From assembly GCA_031265765.1 (NCBI GenBank), contig JAISCE010000035.1:1-56038 (forward strand): a stretch of 56,038 nucleotides of DNA, given 5' to 3'. The DNA is from Azoarcus sp. GTDB lineage: Bacteria > Pseudomonadota > Gammaproteobacteria > Burkholderiales > Rhodocyclaceae. Positions 35,380 to 45,831 of the stretch are shown here, in pieces (position 1 is the stretch's first letter; each line of letters starts with the position of its first letter). Below the pieces are notes generated by a model. The model was not told the DNA's origin and ran no database searches. It saw only the letters and a list, made by a program, of their open reading frames with translations. Made by a program: the position numbers and the translations under genes.

Positions 35380-36522
35380 TCAGCGCCGCGCGTCGGGTGT
35401 CGGCCTGCGTCCGACCGTGATCTTCAATTCGATTTCCTTGCGGGCGCGCAGGAGGCGAAACGCCACGGTTTGCCCAGGGGGGAGCGCCGCGATCGAATCG
35501 AGCAGCCTGCCGGGCGCCTGTATGTTTTCCCCGTCGATGGCCACCAGGACGTCGCCGGGCATGATGCCGCCCTGGCTGGCCGGGCTGCCGTTCAGGACGC
35601 TGTAGATCAATACGCCGCCGTTCGCCGGCAGGTCGAAGGAGGCGGCGGCTTCCGGGGTGATCTCGCGCATTTCGACGCCGATCCAGCCGCGCACCACTTC
35701 GCCGTGGGCGATGATTTGTTCGAGCACGCTGCGCGCGATCGAAACCGGGATGGCGAAGCCGATGCCGAGCGCGCTTTCGCCGGAACCCGTCGAATAAATC
35801 AGGGTGTTGATGCCGACCAGCCGTCCGGCGCTGTCGACGAGCGCGCCGCCCGAGTTGCCGCGGTTGATCGCGGCATCGGTCTGGATGTAGTTCTCGAAGG
35901 CGCTCATGCCGAGATGATGGCGGCCGAGCGCCGAGGCGATGCCCATCGTGACCGTCTGTCCGATGCCGAAGGGATTGCCGATCGCCAGTACCACGTCGCC
36001 CACGGCGAGGCTGTCGACCGGCGCGAAGCTGATTGCGGGCAGGACGGCGTCGGCGTCGAGCTTGAGTACGGCGAGATCGGTATCGGGGTCGCGGCCGACG
36101 AGGCGGACGTCGAATTTGCGCCCGTCGTTGAGGACGACTTCGATCTCATCCGCGCCGTCTATGACGTGGTTGTTGGTGAGGACGAAGCCCTGCGGACTGG
36201 CGATGACGCCCGAACCCAGGCCGTTGCGCTCCGGCGTGCCGAAAAAGCGGCGGAACAGCGGATCGTTCATCAACGGATGGTTGGGCACTTTGGCCGCTTG
36301 CCGGGTATAGATGTGCACCACCGCCGGCAGGGCTTGCCGCGCTGCTTCGGCATAGGTGCTGACGCCCGCGCCGGGCGCGGGCGCGGCGGCTTCGATGACG
36401 GTGACCGCCGGGGGCCTTGCGGCCGTGCAGCGCAGCCATTCGGGCTTGAGCGTGTTGACGACGAAAAGAGCGGCAACGCTGATCGTCACCGCTTGCGCGA
36501 AAATCAACCACAAGCGACGCAT
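35380..36522 (-). CDS. DegS-like membrane-anchored serine protease (HtrA family, one PDZ)
   Basis: A 380-residue S1C protease. It has a single TM helix at about 5-24 and a trypsin-like domain with triad His119 (TNNHV), Asp149 (DTDLAVLKL) and Ser224 (RGNSGGAL). One PDZ domain follows (about 280-370, GVLIYSVLNGSPASQGGIMP). One PDZ plus an N-terminal anchor is the DegS/AlgW layout, so it may start envelope-stress signalling by cleaving an RseA-type anti-sigma factor, though none is encoded here. Start 36522 is chosen because the conserved TM anchor follows directly. It is divergent from the NIF3 gene, 53 bases away, a pairing often seen in Proteobacteria. Confidence 0.9.
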   Translation of the reverse strand: MRRLWLIFAQAVTISVAALFVVNTLKPEWLRCTAARPPAVTVIEAAAPAPGAGVSTYAEAARQALPAVVHIYTRQAAKVPNHPLMNDPLFRRFFGTPERNGLGSGVIASPQGFVLTNNHVIDGADEIEVVLNDGRKFDVRLVGRDPDTDLAVLKLDADAVLPAISFAPVDSLAVGDVVLAIGNPFGIGQTVTMGIASALGRHHLGMSAFENYIQTDAAINRGNSGGALVDSAGRLVGINTLIYSTGSGESALGIGFAIPVSIARSVLEQIIAHGEVVRGWIGVEMREITPEAAASFDLPANGGVLIYSVLNGSPASQGGIMPGDVLVAIDGENIQAPGRLLDSIAALPPGQTVAFRLLRARKEIELKITVGRRPTPDARR

Positions 36523-36575
36523 AATGACGGCCTGAGAACGGGGAAAAGCCCCGGAAAACGTGGGAGAAAAGAAGC

Positions 36576-37337
36576 ATGCGGGGAAACATGCGGCTGGATG
36601 CATTGCACCGGCATCTCGACGGCTTGCTGGAAGTCGCGCGGTTGCGCGATTATTGCCCAAACGGGCTGCAAGTGGAAGGGCGTCCGGACGTGCGGCGGGT
36701 GCTTTGCGGCGTGACGGCGAGCCAGGCGCTGGTCGATGCCGCGGCGGCGGGCGGCTACGATGCATTGCTGGTGCATCACGGCTATTTCTGGCGCGGCGAG
36801 GACAGACGCATCACCGGCATCCGCCGCCGCCGGATCGGCAGCTTGCTCAAGCACGATATTTCCTTGCTTGTCTATCACCTGCCTCTCGATGCGCATCCCT
36901 TGCTCGGCAATAATGCCCAGCTTGCGCGGCTCATGGCCTGGGAGGGCGAAGGCCATTTCGGCGACCAGGATCTGGGCTGGATCGGCTCGCCGGGCGAGAC
37001 CGGGATCAGCGCGAGCGGCATTGCGGCGGAACTTGCCTCGAAACTGGGACGCGAGCCTTTGATAGTGGGCGACGGCGCGCGTACCGTGGCGCGCGTCGCC
37101 TGGTGTTCCGGGGGCGCGCAGGGGCTTTTCGAGCAAGCGATTGCCGCCGGGGCCGATGTTTATGTGTCGGGAGAAATCTCGGAGCCGACGACCCATCTGG
37201 CGCGGGAATCCGGCGTGCCCTATATTGCGGCGGGGCATCATGCCACCGAACGTTACGGCGTACAGGCCCTGGCGCGCTACCTGCGCGATGAACTGGGGCT
37301 GGAAGCCGATTTTCTCGATTTGCCCAATCCGGTCTGA
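36576..37337 (+). CDS. NIF3-like dinuclear metal centre protein
   Basis: A 253-residue member of the NIF3/YbgI family. Metal ligands are visible in VHHGYFW (His67, His68), in a later VSGEISE segment and in the C-terminal GHHATERYGVQAL. The family binds two metals and is annotated as GTP cyclohydrolase I type 2-like, but the physiological activity is unclear. The start is ATG 36576 with GGAG upstream; ATG 36588 is also possible. Confidence 0.9.
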   Translation: MRGNMRLDALHRHLDGLLEVARLRDYCPNGLQVEGRPDVRRVLCGVTASQALVDAAAAGGYDALLVHHGYFWRGEDRRITGIRRRRIGSLLKHDISLLVYHLPLDAHPLLGNNAQLARLMAWEGEGHFGDQDLGWIGSPGETGISASGIAAELASKLGREPLIVGDGARTVARVAWCSGGAQGLFEQAIAAGADVYVSGEISEPTTHLARESGVPYIAAGHHATERYGVQALARYLRDELGLEADFLDLPNPV

Positions 37338-37368
37338 ACCGTCCGTCCCCGCATCGGGCGGGGCAAGC

Positions 37369-37905
37369 TCACTGCGGCGGCAGCGCCCGCAGGATCAGCG
37401 TATCTCCGTCCTGCGTGAATGTCAGCCGCTTGAGGACGTTCATTCCGAGCAGGATGGTATCGTCGTGATCCATTCCGGGATTGAGACTGGCCTGGACTTG
37501 CCGGGCGACGAAGGGGCCGAGGCCCAGTTCGTCGATGACCGTCAAGCGCGCTTCGACGTAACCGTTGGCGGTGGATATCCGCACGGCCGGCCCGGCGGAC
37601 AGGCCGAGGCTGGCCCCCAGCCTTGCGGGGAGCGCCACTTGGGTCGCGCCGGTGTCGAGCATGAAAGTGACCGGCTGGCCGTTGATCGTGCCGGGCGCGA
37701 TGTAATGACCGGCGCGGTTGCGCTTCAGCGCCAATTCGGTCGCGCCGCCGGGGACGGTGGCGAGTTTGCGGTTGGGGTTGTCGCGCCGCGTCTCGATGCC
37801 TTCAAAGAACAGCCACAACAGGCCGAGCAGCGACAACGCCGCCAGCCATGCCATGCCGCGCCCCATGCGCCGGGCCGTGTTTTCGTCGTGTCCGGATGTA
37901 TTCAT
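37369..37905 (-). CDS. Membrane-anchored retropepsin-like aspartic protease (TIGR02281-like)
   Basis: A 178-residue protein with a TM helix at about 18-34 and a periplasmic single-lobe aspartic protease domain whose catalytic motif is FMLDTGATQVALP (Asp84). The flap-like and C-terminal LLGMNVLKRL strands are typical of clan AA bacterial retropepsins. Active enzymes would be homodimers. The target is unknown. It starts 12 bases after prfC on the same strand, so it is probably co-transcribed with topB-prfC. Confidence 0.85.
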   Translation of the reverse strand: MNTSGHDENTARRMGRGMAWLAALSLLGLLWLFFEGIETRRDNPNRKLATVPGGATELALKRNRAGHYIAPGTINGQPVTFMLDTGATQVALPARLGASLGLSAGPAVRISTANGYVEARLTVIDELGLGPFVARQVQASLNPGMDHDDTILLGMNVLKRLTFTQDGDTLILRALPPQ

Positions 37906-37917
37906 CGAAAACCGATA

Positions 37918-39510
37918 TCAGGCGAGCACCTGCCCGTGCTCGCGGGTGATGTGGAAAGCCACCTTCGGCCATTTCTCCATCGTCACTTCGAGGTTGTAGC
38001 GGCTGCTGGCAAGATAGACCAAGTTGCCGTCGACATCTTGCCCCAGGCGCAGGGTCTGTTCGCGCGCGAAGTTGCGGCGGGCGGCTTCGTCGGGAAAAGT
38101 GAGCCAGCGCGCGGTGTAGATGTCGGCGGCTTCAAACAGGGCGTCGACCCGGTATTCGTCCTTGAGGCGTTGGGCGACGACCTCGAACTGCAATGGCCCG
38201 ATCGCGCCAAGCAGCATTTGCCCGCCTTCGAGTTCAAAGACCTGTATCGCGCCTTCTTCGCCGAGTTCCCGCAAGCCTTTCTGCAATTGCTTGGATTTGA
38301 GCGGATCGCGCAATCTCGCGGCGCGGAAAAGCTCCGGCGAGAAATAGGGTATGCCTCTGAAGGCGAGCGTTTCGCCTTCGGTCAGGGTGTCGCCGATCTG
38401 CAACTGGCCATGGTTGTGGATGCCGATGATGTCTCCGGCGACGCCGTCTTCTTTCAGCACCCGTTCATTGGCCATGAAGGTGAGGGCGTTGGCGAGTTTC
38501 ATTTCGCGTCCGTCGCGCACATGCCGCACTTTCATTCCCGGACTGTAGCGGCCCGAGCAAATGCGAAAGAACGCGATGCGGTCGCGGTGGCGGGGATCCA
38601 TGTTGGCCTGGATCTTGAAGACGAAGCCGGTGAAGGCGGACTCGGCGGGCTGCACCGTGCGTGTTTCGGCGTCGTTCGTGGCCGCGATGCGCGCTTGCGG
38701 CGGCGGCGCCCAGTCGATCAGGGCTTGCAGGATTTCCTGCACGCCGAAATTGTTGATGCCGGAACCGAAAAATACCGGGCTTTGGCGACCGGCAAGGAAA
38801 TCGGCCAATGCGAACGGCGGCGAGGCGTCGTGCAGCAGGGCGACATCGTCGCGCACTTGACCGATTTCGGCGGGATAGCGGCGGTCGAGTTCGGCGTTGC
38901 CGAGGCCCGCGATCACATCGGTGTCGATGCGGTGTTCTTCCCCGGCGGCGAAAGCCAGCATGCGGTCGTCGAGCAGGTGATAGACGCCGCGAAAAGCCTT
39001 GCCCATGCCGATCGGCCAAGTGACGGGCGCGCAGGCGATCTTGAGCGCATCTTCGATTTCGGCCAGCAGGTCGAAGGGTTCGCGCACTTCGCGGTCGAGC
39101 TTGTTGATGAAGGTGATGATCGGCGTATCGCGCAGGCGGCAGACTTCGAGCAGCTTGACCGTTTGCGCTTCGACCCCCTTGGCGGCGTCGATCACCATCA
39201 CCGCGGCATCGACGGCGGTCAGCACGCGGTAAGTGTCCTCGGAAAAGTCCTCGTGCCCCGGCGTGTCGAGCAGGTTGATCGTATGGCCTCGATACTCGAA
39301 CTGCATCACCGAACTGGTCACGGAGATACCGCGCTGCTTTTCCACTTCCATCCAGTCGGAAGTCGCGTGCCGCGCCGATTTGCGCGCCTTGACCGTGCCC
39401 GCAAGCTGGATCGCGCCGCCGAAAAGCAACAGCTTTTCGGTGAGCGTGGTCTTGCCGGCGTCGGGGTGGGAGATGATGGCGAAAGTGCGGCGTTTTTCAA
39501 CGTCTTGCAC
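37918..39510 (-). CDS. prfC: Peptide chain release factor 3
   Basis: A translational GTPase that recycles RF1/RF2, about 530 residues. The N-terminal [20 protein letters not shown] holds G1, [14 protein letters not shown] is G3 and NKLDR is G4; RF3-specific C-terminal domains follow ([20 protein letters not shown]). No ATG is available outside topB. I place the start at GTG 39510, which gives the usual length; TTG 39537 would add 9 residues and lies 8 bases after the topB stop. Neither has a clear ribosome-binding site, so translation may be coupled to topB. Confidence 0.92.
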   Translation of the reverse strand: MQDVEKRRTFAIISHPDAGKTTLTEKLLLFGGAIQLAGTVKARKSARHATSDWMEVEKQRGISVTSSVMQFEYRGHTINLLDTPGHEDFSEDTYRVLTAVDAAVMVIDAAKGVEAQTVKLLEVCRLRDTPIITFINKLDREVREPFDLLAEIEDALKIACAPVTWPIGMGKAFRGVYHLLDDRMLAFAAGEEHRIDTDVIAGLGNAELDRRYPAEIGQVRDDVALLHDASPPFALADFLAGRQSPVFFGSGINNFGVQEILQALIDWAPPPQARIAATNDAETRTVQPAESAFTGFVFKIQANMDPRHRDRIAFFRICSGRYSPGMKVRHVRDGREMKLANALTFMANERVLKEDGVAGDIIGIHNHGQLQIGDTLTEGETLAFRGIPYFSPELFRAARLRDPLKSKQLQKGLRELGEEGAIQVFELEGGQMLLGAIGPLQFEVVAQRLKDEYRVDALFEAADIYTARWLTFPDEAARRNFAREQTLRLGQDVDGNLVYLASSRYNLEVTMEKWPKVAFHITREHGQVLA

Positions 39511-39544
39511 GAGTCCGGGCAGGGATGGGGTAATCAAGGTTTTT

Positions 39545-42085
39545 TCAGGCTTCTTTCTTTTTCGCCGAACGCTTCGCCGCCGGCTTTTCACTCGCGGTCT
39601 TGCCTTCCGCCGCGCCCGCTTTCGCTTTCGGCGCGCGCGGCTCGAACTCGAAGCCGACCTTGCCATCCGGGCCGCGCACGAGGAAGGCGGAGAATTTACG
39701 CTTCGTGCGGGCGGAAACGAAGCCGCGCAGCAAATCGGTCTTGCCTTCGGCAAGAAGCTTTTGCATTTGTTCGCGCTCGATCGGCTGTTGCAGGATGATC
39801 TTGCCCGAGCGGAAATCGCAGCTTCTTTCCGGGCCGGTCGCTTTTTCGCAGACGTAGGCCATGCCGTGCTCGAAGACGCCGGCCTGGCATTTCGGGCAGA
39901 CGCCGACGGTTTCCTGCCCGGAAAAATCGACCGCCTCGGCGGCTTCGCCTTCCCTGGGCTGGCCGAAATCGAAAGTGGGCTGTTTTTCGTCGTTGAGGAT
40001 GACTTCGGCGTTGAAAAGCCGTCCCATTCTGTTGCGAAAGCCCAGCAGCGGGCCGACGCGGCCTTCGCGCAGCAGGGTTTCGATCTCGCCGATCTCGAAC
40101 TGGCGGCCCGCGACGATTTTCCATGTGCTCCAGCCGCATTTCTGGCAGGCGAATTTTTTGTAATTTTCTTTCACCATGCCGCCGCATTTCGGACAGGGGA
40201 CGGCGAGGGTGGCGAAATCGCCCGGTACGGTGTCGGACTCGAAGCGCCGGGCGCGCTCGACCACATCGCGGGTCATGCCGGCGATTTCGTGCATGAACGC
40301 TTCGCGCGACAGTTCGCCGCGCTCCATGCGCGCGAGCTTGTATTCCCAACCGCCGGTGAGTTCGGGCGAAGCCAGCGCGTCGATGCCCAGCCCCCTTATC
40401 AGGGTGATGAGCGAGAACGCCTTGGCGCTGGGGATCAGTTCGCGTCCTTCGCGGTACAGGTATTGCTCGGCGATCAGCCCTTCGATGATCTGCGCCCGCG
40501 TGGCGGGGGTGCCCAGGCCGCGCCCGGCCATCGCCGCGCGCAATTCTTCATCGTCGACCATCTTGCCCGCGCCTTCCATCGCCGACAGTAGCGTGGCTTC
40601 GTTGAAGCGCGCCGGCGGCCGGGTTTGCAGGGCGCGGAGCAGGATTTCCTCGGTCTGTACCGTTTCATTGGCGGTCACGGGAGCCAGTTGCGCGTTTTCT
40701 CCGCTTTCTTCGCGCGCATTGGCGGCTTCCTTGCCGTAGACGGCGAGCCAGCCGGCGCTGACCAGTACCTTGCCTTCGGTCTTGAAGGCTTCGTCGACGA
40801 CGCGGGTAATCCGGGTGGTGACGCGGTATTCGGCGGCGGGATAGAACACGGCGAGAAAACGGCGCGTCACCAGGTCGTAAATCTTCTGCTCAGGCTCCGT
40901 CAGGCTTTTCGGCAGCGCGCCGGTGGGGATGATGGCGAAGTGGTCGGAAATCTTGGCGTTGTTGAAAATACGCTTGTTCGGCTTGACCCAGTCGCGGCGC
41001 GCGATTTCGGCGGCGAATGGCGCGTAGGCTTCCGGCAGGCCGCGCAGGATGTCTTTCACCGTGCCGGGGTAGTCTTCCGGCAGGGCGCGCGAGTCGGTTC
41101 GCGGGTAGGTCAGTACTTTGTGTCTTTCGTACAGGGCTTGCGCCAATTGCAGGGTGGCGCGCGCCGAAAAGCCGAAACGTCCGTTGGCTTCGCGTTGCAG
41201 GCTGGTGAGGTCGAACAGCGGCGGCGAGATCTGCGTCGCGGGTTTGGATTCTTCCGTGACCGTGCCCGGCTGGCCCGCGCATTTGCCGCGAATGGCTTCG
41301 GCGCGGGTTTTGTCCCACAGCCTTTGCGCGTTGGCATGCTCGTCGCCTTCGGGCTTCTTGAAATGTTCGTCGAACCAGTGTCCGTTGTATTCGCCCGCCG
41401 CACAGGCGAAACGGGCTTCCAGTTCCCAATAGTCGCGCGGCTTGAACTTGCGGATTTTTTCTTCGCGCTCGACCACGATCGCCAGTGTCGGCGTCTGTAC
41501 CCGGCCGACCGTGGTGAGGTGGAAACCGCCGGTTTTCGAGTTGAACGCGGTCATCGCCCGCGTGCCGTTGATGCCGATCAGCCAGTCGGATTCCGCGCGG
41601 CACTCGGCGGCGTTGCGCAGGCCATCGACTTCGCTGGCGGCGCGCAGGCGCGCGAAACCGTCGCGGATCGCGGTCGCGGTCATGGATTGCAGCCACAGTC
41701 GCTGCATGGGTTTGTTCGCGTCCGCGTGGCGCACGATGAAATTGAAGATCAACTCGCCTTCGCGTCCCGCGTCGCAGGCATTGATGAGACCGGCGATGTC
41801 CTTTCTCTTGATGAGGCGGGTGAGGAGCCGCAGCCGGTCGCTGGTCTTTTCGATCGGTTTCAGGGCGAAATGCGGCGGGATTACCGGCAGGTGGGCGAAC
41901 GTCCATTTGCCGCGCTTGACCTCGAATTCCTCGGGCGCCGCCAGTTCGAGAAGATGGCCCACGGCCGACGACAGCACATAACCGTCGGACTCGAAGTAAT
42001 CCTTCTCCTTGGTGAAACCGCCGAGCGCACGGGCGATGTCCTGCGCCACCGAAGGTTTTTCCGCGATGATCAGTTGTTTGCTCAT
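39545..42085 (-). CDS. topB: DNA topoisomerase III
   Basis: An 846-residue type IA topoisomerase. The Toprim domain is at 1-135 with Glu9 in IIAEKPS and the acidic DAGREGE (105-111). The active-site tyrosine is Tyr327 in LTYPRTDSR. The C terminus carries two zinc-ribbon-like modules ([11 protein letters not shown]...CQKCGWS and [12 protein letters not shown]...CEK) and an Ala/Lys-rich tail. It decatenates DNA during replication and recombination. It is first in a likely topB-prfC-retropepsin operon. Confidence 0.94.
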   Translation of the reverse strand: MSKQLIIAEKPSVAQDIARALGGFTKEKDYFESDGYVLSSAVGHLLELAAPEEFEVKRGKWTFAHLPVIPPHFALKPIEKTSDRLRLLTRLIKRKDIAGLINACDAGREGELIFNFIVRHADANKPMQRLWLQSMTATAIRDGFARLRAASEVDGLRNAAECRAESDWLIGINGTRAMTAFNSKTGGFHLTTVGRVQTPTLAIVVEREEKIRKFKPRDYWELEARFACAAGEYNGHWFDEHFKKPEGDEHANAQRLWDKTRAEAIRGKCAGQPGTVTEESKPATQISPPLFDLTSLQREANGRFGFSARATLQLAQALYERHKVLTYPRTDSRALPEDYPGTVKDILRGLPEAYAPFAAEIARRDWVKPNKRIFNNAKISDHFAIIPTGALPKSLTEPEQKIYDLVTRRFLAVFYPAAEYRVTTRITRVVDEAFKTEGKVLVSAGWLAVYGKEAANAREESGENAQLAPVTANETVQTEEILLRALQTRPPARFNEATLLSAMEGAGKMVDDEELRAAMAGRGLGTPATRAQIIEGLIAEQYLYREGRELIPSAKAFSLITLIRGLGIDALASPELTGGWEYKLARMERGELSREAFMHEIAGMTRDVVERARRFESDTVPGDFATLAVPCPKCGGMVKENYKKFACQKCGWSTWKIVAGRQFEIGEIETLLREGRVGPLLGFRNRMGRLFNAEVILNDEKQPTFDFGQPREGEAAEAVDFSGQETVGVCPKCQAGVFEHGMAYVCEKATGPERSCDFRSGKIILQQPIEREQMQKLLAEGKTDLLRGFVSARTKRKFSAFLVRGPDGKVGFEFEPRAPKAKAGAAEGKTASEKPAAKRSAKKKEA

Positions 42086-42363
42086 ACCGCCCAGGCCGAT
42101 GTCGGGTGACTGCCCGTCGAAGTGGTTGAAGCGGGCGATGATAAAGAGGCTCTGGACAGGCTTGCAAGTGGGTTGTGATAAAAAGCGGGCGCGATCGTGT
42201 CGGGCGGCACGATGATGGCATTATCTCGTCGTCGCGGGGCGGTAAACGATGCGGCGGAAAGCGGAAGTACGTCATCTGGATGCATTCATGGAACCGCGAC
42301 CGGCATGGCGGTGATGATAGACTCCCTCCTTTCTTTATCCACGGTTCGGCGGCGGGGATCGGC

Positions 42364-42699
42364 GTGCTCAAACTGATCTTGCTTTTTCTCCTCGTTTTCA
42401 TCCTCATCGGCCTCGGCGTGTTGGGGCTCATATTGCGCGGCTTGTTCGGCATCCTGTTCGGGCGGCGCGGCCAATCGGCCCAAGGCGGCGCGGGCGGCGG
42501 CGGGCGGTCTGGCGGGGGCTTCCGGTTCGGCCGCGGCCCGCCCCAGGCGCGAGCGCCCGAGCATGTACGGGCTTGCGACGTTTGCGGCGTCCATGTGCCC
42601 GAAAGCGAAGGCTTGCGCGCGGCGGACGGGTTTTTCTGCTGCGAGGAACACCGCCGCGTTCACGAAGAAAAAAACAAAGCCGAAGCGGTCGGGCGATGA
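42364..42699 (+). CDS. PP0621-like small membrane protein with C-terminal zinc-binding motif
   Basis: A 111-residue protein with an N-terminal hydrophobic helix (about 2-28, LKLILLFLLVFILIGLGVL), a Gly/Arg-rich linker and a C-terminal CDVCGVHVPESEG...FFCCEEH that should bind zinc. This matches the PP0621 family, of unknown function. The start is taken as GTG at 42364, directly before the hydrophobic segment; upstream in-frame ATGs lack support. It overlaps pilS by 4 bases, so it belongs to the pilSR transcription unit, a common location for this family. Confidence 0.8.
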   Translation: MLKLILLFLLVFILIGLGVLGLILRGLFGILFGRRGQSAQGGAGGGGRSGGGFRFGRGPPQARAPEHVRACDVCGVHVPESEGLRAADGFFCCEEHRRVHEEKNKAEAVGR

Positions 42700-44267
42700 A
42701 CGCCGTCCCGGCGGAAACGGACTACGATCCCGCGCGGCGCAGGGCCTTGCGCTATTTCAGCTTGTTCCGGCTCGTTGTCGCCGGGTTTTTCCTCACCCTT
42801 GGCTCGCGCTTCGGCCTCGGCTTTGAAGCGCCGAAGTTGTTCGGGGCCGTCGCGCTCGTCTACCTGCTGCTCATTCTCGTCCTGGGGGTGCCGGAAGCGG
42901 GACGCCGCATCGGCTTTGCCCGGCTGATGATGCTCCAGGGCTTCATCGACCTGGCGGTTCTCGTCATCGTCATGAAAACGAGCGGCGGCTACCAGAGCGG
43001 CATCCCCGTGCTGATGATGATCGTCCTTGCCGGTTCCGGTCTCCTGACCGAAGGGCGGATCGTCCTGCTCATGGCGGCGCTGGCCACGGTCGCCGTGCTG
43101 ATGGAGAACAGTTGGCGCGCGCTCGCGGGCGGCAGGCAGGAAGCGGGAGACGCCTTCCAGGTGGCGCTGACGTGCAGTTCTTTTTTCGGCATCGCCATCA
43201 TGGCGCGTCTGCTGGCCCTGCGCGCCCGGAGCAATGCCGCGCTCGCCGCCGAGCGGAGCGTGGAACTCGCGCAACAAGAGGCCATCAACGCCCATATCAT
43301 CCATGACATGCAGGATGGCGTCATCGTCCTGCGCGCCGACGGCATCGTGCGGCAGGTCAACCCTTCGGCCTGTACGCTGCTGGGCCAGGCCCGCATCGAA
43401 GGCCGCCCGCTTGCCGAAGTCGACGCCGCCCTGGCCGAACTCTGCCGCCATGCGGCCGCCAGCGAAGTCGGGCAGCTCATCACCCTGGGACGAACCCGCC
43501 GTCTGCTGCGCTGCCGGGTCGCGGGCGGCAGCAATGGCATCGAAGGCGACAAGCTCATTTACCTGACCGACCTGGAAGACATCCAGCGCCGCATGCAACA
43601 ACTCAAGCTCGTCTCGCTCGGACGCCTCACCGCCAGCATGGCGCACGAAATCCGCAACCCGCTGTCGGCGGTCACGCAGGCCGCCGAGCTTCTCTGCGAA
43701 GAAAAGCGCGGCGACATGCAAGTGAGGCTGGCGCATATCGTCAAAGACAACGCCCGGCGCATCGAGTACATGATCCGCGATGTGCTCGCCCTTGGACGGC
43801 GTGAAAGAGCGCATCCCGAAGCCTTGTCCCTGGCCGGTTTCGTCTCCGGGCTTTTCGATGAAGCCGGGTTGCATAGCGAAAATGAAAGAGCCATTTTCCA
43901 GGCCGACATCGACCCGGCGCTGACCCTGGGCATAGACCGCAGCCACCTGCATCGGATTCTCGGCAATCTGCTTGCCAATGCCCGCCGTTATTGCAGCGGC
44001 GAACCCGGCGCGGTCCGCGTCGACGCCGTCGATGCGGGCAACGGCCAGATCAGCGTCCATGTGAGCGACGATGGCCCCGGCCTGGACGAACAGGCCCGCG
44101 TCCACCTGTTCGAGCCGTTCTTCACCACGCATGCCAAAGGCACCGGTCTCGGGCTTTACATCGCGCGCGAACTGGCCGAAGCCAATGGATTCAGCCTCGA
44201 CCTGCTGGACGGCGACCCCGCCATCTCCGGCGCGCATTTCATCCTGACCGGACGCAGCCAGCCATGA
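42696..44267 (+). CDS. pilS: Type IV pilus sensor histidine kinase PilS
   Basis: A 523-residue kinase with about six N-terminal TM helices (about 20-175), a PAS-like domain (about 200-290) and a HisKA domain with His317 in SMAHEIRNPLSAV. The HATPase domain shows N box LLANARRY, G1 DDGPGLD and G2 GTGLGLYIARELAE. PilS senses pilin levels or surface contact and phosphorylates PilR to control pilA transcription. Start 42696 overlaps the preceding gene (ATGA), and the stop overlaps pilR in the same way. Confidence 0.93.
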   Translation: MNAVPAETDYDPARRRALRYFSLFRLVVAGFFLTLGSRFGLGFEAPKLFGAVALVYLLLILVLGVPEAGRRIGFARLMMLQGFIDLAVLVIVMKTSGGYQSGIPVLMMIVLAGSGLLTEGRIVLLMAALATVAVLMENSWRALAGGRQEAGDAFQVALTCSSFFGIAIMARLLALRARSNAALAAERSVELAQQEAINAHIIHDMQDGVIVLRADGIVRQVNPSACTLLGQARIEGRPLAEVDAALAELCRHAAASEVGQLITLGRTRRLLRCRVAGGSNGIEGDKLIYLTDLEDIQRRMQQLKLVSLGRLTASMAHEIRNPLSAVTQAAELLCEEKRGDMQVRLAHIVKDNARRIEYMIRDVLALGRRERAHPEALSLAGFVSGLFDEAGLHSENERAIFQADIDPALTLGIDRSHLHRILGNLLANARRYCSGEPGAVRVDAVDAGNGQISVHVSDDGPGLDEQARVHLFEPFFTTHAKGTGLGLYIARELAEANGFSLDLLDGDPAISGAHFILTGRSQP

Positions 44268-45661
44268 CCGCCATCCCCGAGCGCCGGAACCGCGCCATCG
44301 CCAAGGACATCCTCATCGTCGACGACGAAGCGGACATCCGCGAACTGCTGGCGCTTTCGTTGTTGCGCATGGGCCTCGGCGCGGACAGCGCCGGTTCGCT
44401 TGCCGAAGCGCGCGACTTCATCCGGCAGGCCAACTACCGCCTTTGCCTGACCGACATGCGCCTGCCCGACGGCGATGGGCTGGAACTCGTCGAATACATC
44501 CAGCGCCAGCGTCCCGGCCTGCCGGTCGCCGTCATCACCGCCTTCGGCAGCATCGAGACCGCGATCCGCGCACTCAAACTCGGCGCTTTCGATTTCGTCA
44601 CCAAACCCATCGAACTTGCGGCGCTGCGCGGACTGGTGCGCCACGCCCTCGAACTCCAGCCGCCGTCCGGCGCTTCATCCGCCGCGGCCGCTTCCGCCAG
44701 CGCGGGCGGACGCGGCGGCTTCATCGGAAGCGCCCCCGCCGTGGCGCAGCTGCGCGGACAAATCGAAAAACTCGCCCGCACCCAAGCGCCGGTCTTCATC
44801 CATGGCGAATCCGGCACCGGCAAGGAAGTCATCGCCCGCCTGATCCACAAGCTCGGCATGCGCGCCGCCGGCCCCTTCGTCCCCGTCAACTGTGGCGCGA
44901 TTCCGCACGAACTCATGGAAAGCGAACTGTTCGGCCATCGCAAGGGCAGTTTTTCCGGCGCGGCGGCGGACAAAAACGGTCTTTTCCAGGCCGCCGACGG
45001 CGGCACGCTGTTCCTCGACGAAGTCGCCGATCTTCCGCTTTCCATGCAGGCCGCGCTTCTGCGCGCCATCCAGGAACGCGCCGTCCGTCCGGTCGGCGCG
45101 CAGGCCGAAGAAGCGGTCGACGTGCGCATCCTCTCGGCTTCGCATCACGACCTCGGAAAGCTCGTGGCGGAAAACCGTTTCCGGCAGGATCTCTATTTCC
45201 GCATCAACGTCATCGCCTTGCGCGTGCCGCCGCTGCGCGAACGCCTGGAAGACATCCCCAGGCTTGCCGCGCATGTCCTTGCGCGCCTGGCCGAACGCGA
45301 TGGCGCTCCGCGGCGCGCTCTCTCGCCGGAGGCCCTGTCCGCCCTGCGGCAATACTCGTTTCCCGGCAATGTGCGTGAACTGGAAAACCTTCTCGAACGC
45401 GCTTGCGCGCTTTGCGAGAGCGAAGTCATCGGCGCGGGCGACCTCGGCCTGGACAGTTTGGCGAACAGCATGCGCCCCGTTGTCGCGCTGGAGGAAGATA
45501 ACGATACCGCCGCCGACGCCGGCGAAATCTTCGACAACGAGCGTGAGCGCATGCTGAAAGCCCTCGACGAAACCCACTGGAACCGTTCGGCGGCGGCGCG
45601 CAAGCTCGGGATGACGCTCAGGCAGTTGCGCTACAGACTGCAAAAGTGGGGCATGGATTGA
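44264..45661 (+). CDS. pilR: Sigma-54-dependent response regulator PilR
   Basis: A 465-residue NtrC-family activator. The receiver domain has phosphoacceptor Asp64 (LTDMRLPDG), the AAA+ domain has Walker A GESGTGKE (181-188) and Walker B TLFLDEVADLP, and the C-terminal Fis-type HTH contains NRSAAARKLGMTLRQLRYRL. The sigma-54 contact loop reads GSFSGA (228-233) instead of GAFTGA or the GSFTGA I recall for other PilR proteins, a Thr-to-Ser change at the key position. It activates pilA with RpoN. It closes the unit; a 264-base gap precedes the exopolysaccharide genes. Confidence 0.93.
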   Translation: MTAIPERRNRAIAKDILIVDDEADIRELLALSLLRMGLGADSAGSLAEARDFIRQANYRLCLTDMRLPDGDGLELVEYIQRQRPGLPVAVITAFGSIETAIRALKLGAFDFVTKPIELAALRGLVRHALELQPPSGASSAAAASASAGGRGGFIGSAPAVAQLRGQIEKLARTQAPVFIHGESGTGKEVIARLIHKLGMRAAGPFVPVNCGAIPHELMESELFGHRKGSFSGAAADKNGLFQAADGGTLFLDEVADLPLSMQAALLRAIQERAVRPVGAQAEEAVDVRILSASHHDLGKLVAENRFRQDLYFRINVIALRVPPLRERLEDIPRLAAHVLARLAERDGAPRRALSPEALSALRQYSFPGNVRELENLLERACALCESEVIGAGDLGLDSLANSMRPVVALEEDNDTAADAGEIFDNERERMLKALDETHWNRSAAARKLGMTLRQLRYRLQKWGMD

Positions 45662-45755
45662 TCGCTTGCGGGCGACGCCCGGCGTGGATTCGGGTCGTCC
45701 GGAATGAAAAAGCGGATCCGGCATTTGCCGCATCGGGAAAGTTTTTCATGTTCCG

Positions 45756-45781
45756 TATAAAAAACCCCGGCCAATACCGGG
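45756..45781 (-). terminator. weak leftward-facing terminator-like hairpin
   Basis: Read leftward, CCCGG-TATTGG-CCGGG is followed by G and six T. The stem is only 5 bp. No minus-strand gene lies upstream, so if it works it ends an unannotated leftward transcript or antisense RNA. Confidence 0.3.
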
Positions 45782-45816
45782 CGGTCGCATATCAGAAGAA
45801 TATACGCCGGAGAAAA

Positions 45817-45831
45817 TGATTGATACAATCA
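45817..45831. promoter_or_regulatory. inverted repeat TGATTG-ATA-CAATCA upstream of the exopolysaccharide genes
   Basis: Perfect 6-base half sites lie around a 3-base centre, about 95 bases before the glycosyltransferase start. The repeat overlaps a possible -35 element (TTGATA, 45820-45825) that has TATTGT (45844-45849) 18 bases downstream. It could be an operator on that promoter. The promoter match is modest. Confidence 0.4.

Noticed and set aside
37141-39798. An 885-residue plus-strand reading opposite the retropepsin and prfC genes
   Set aside because: It spans two conserved minus-strand genes and has no domain; it is produced by codon bias.
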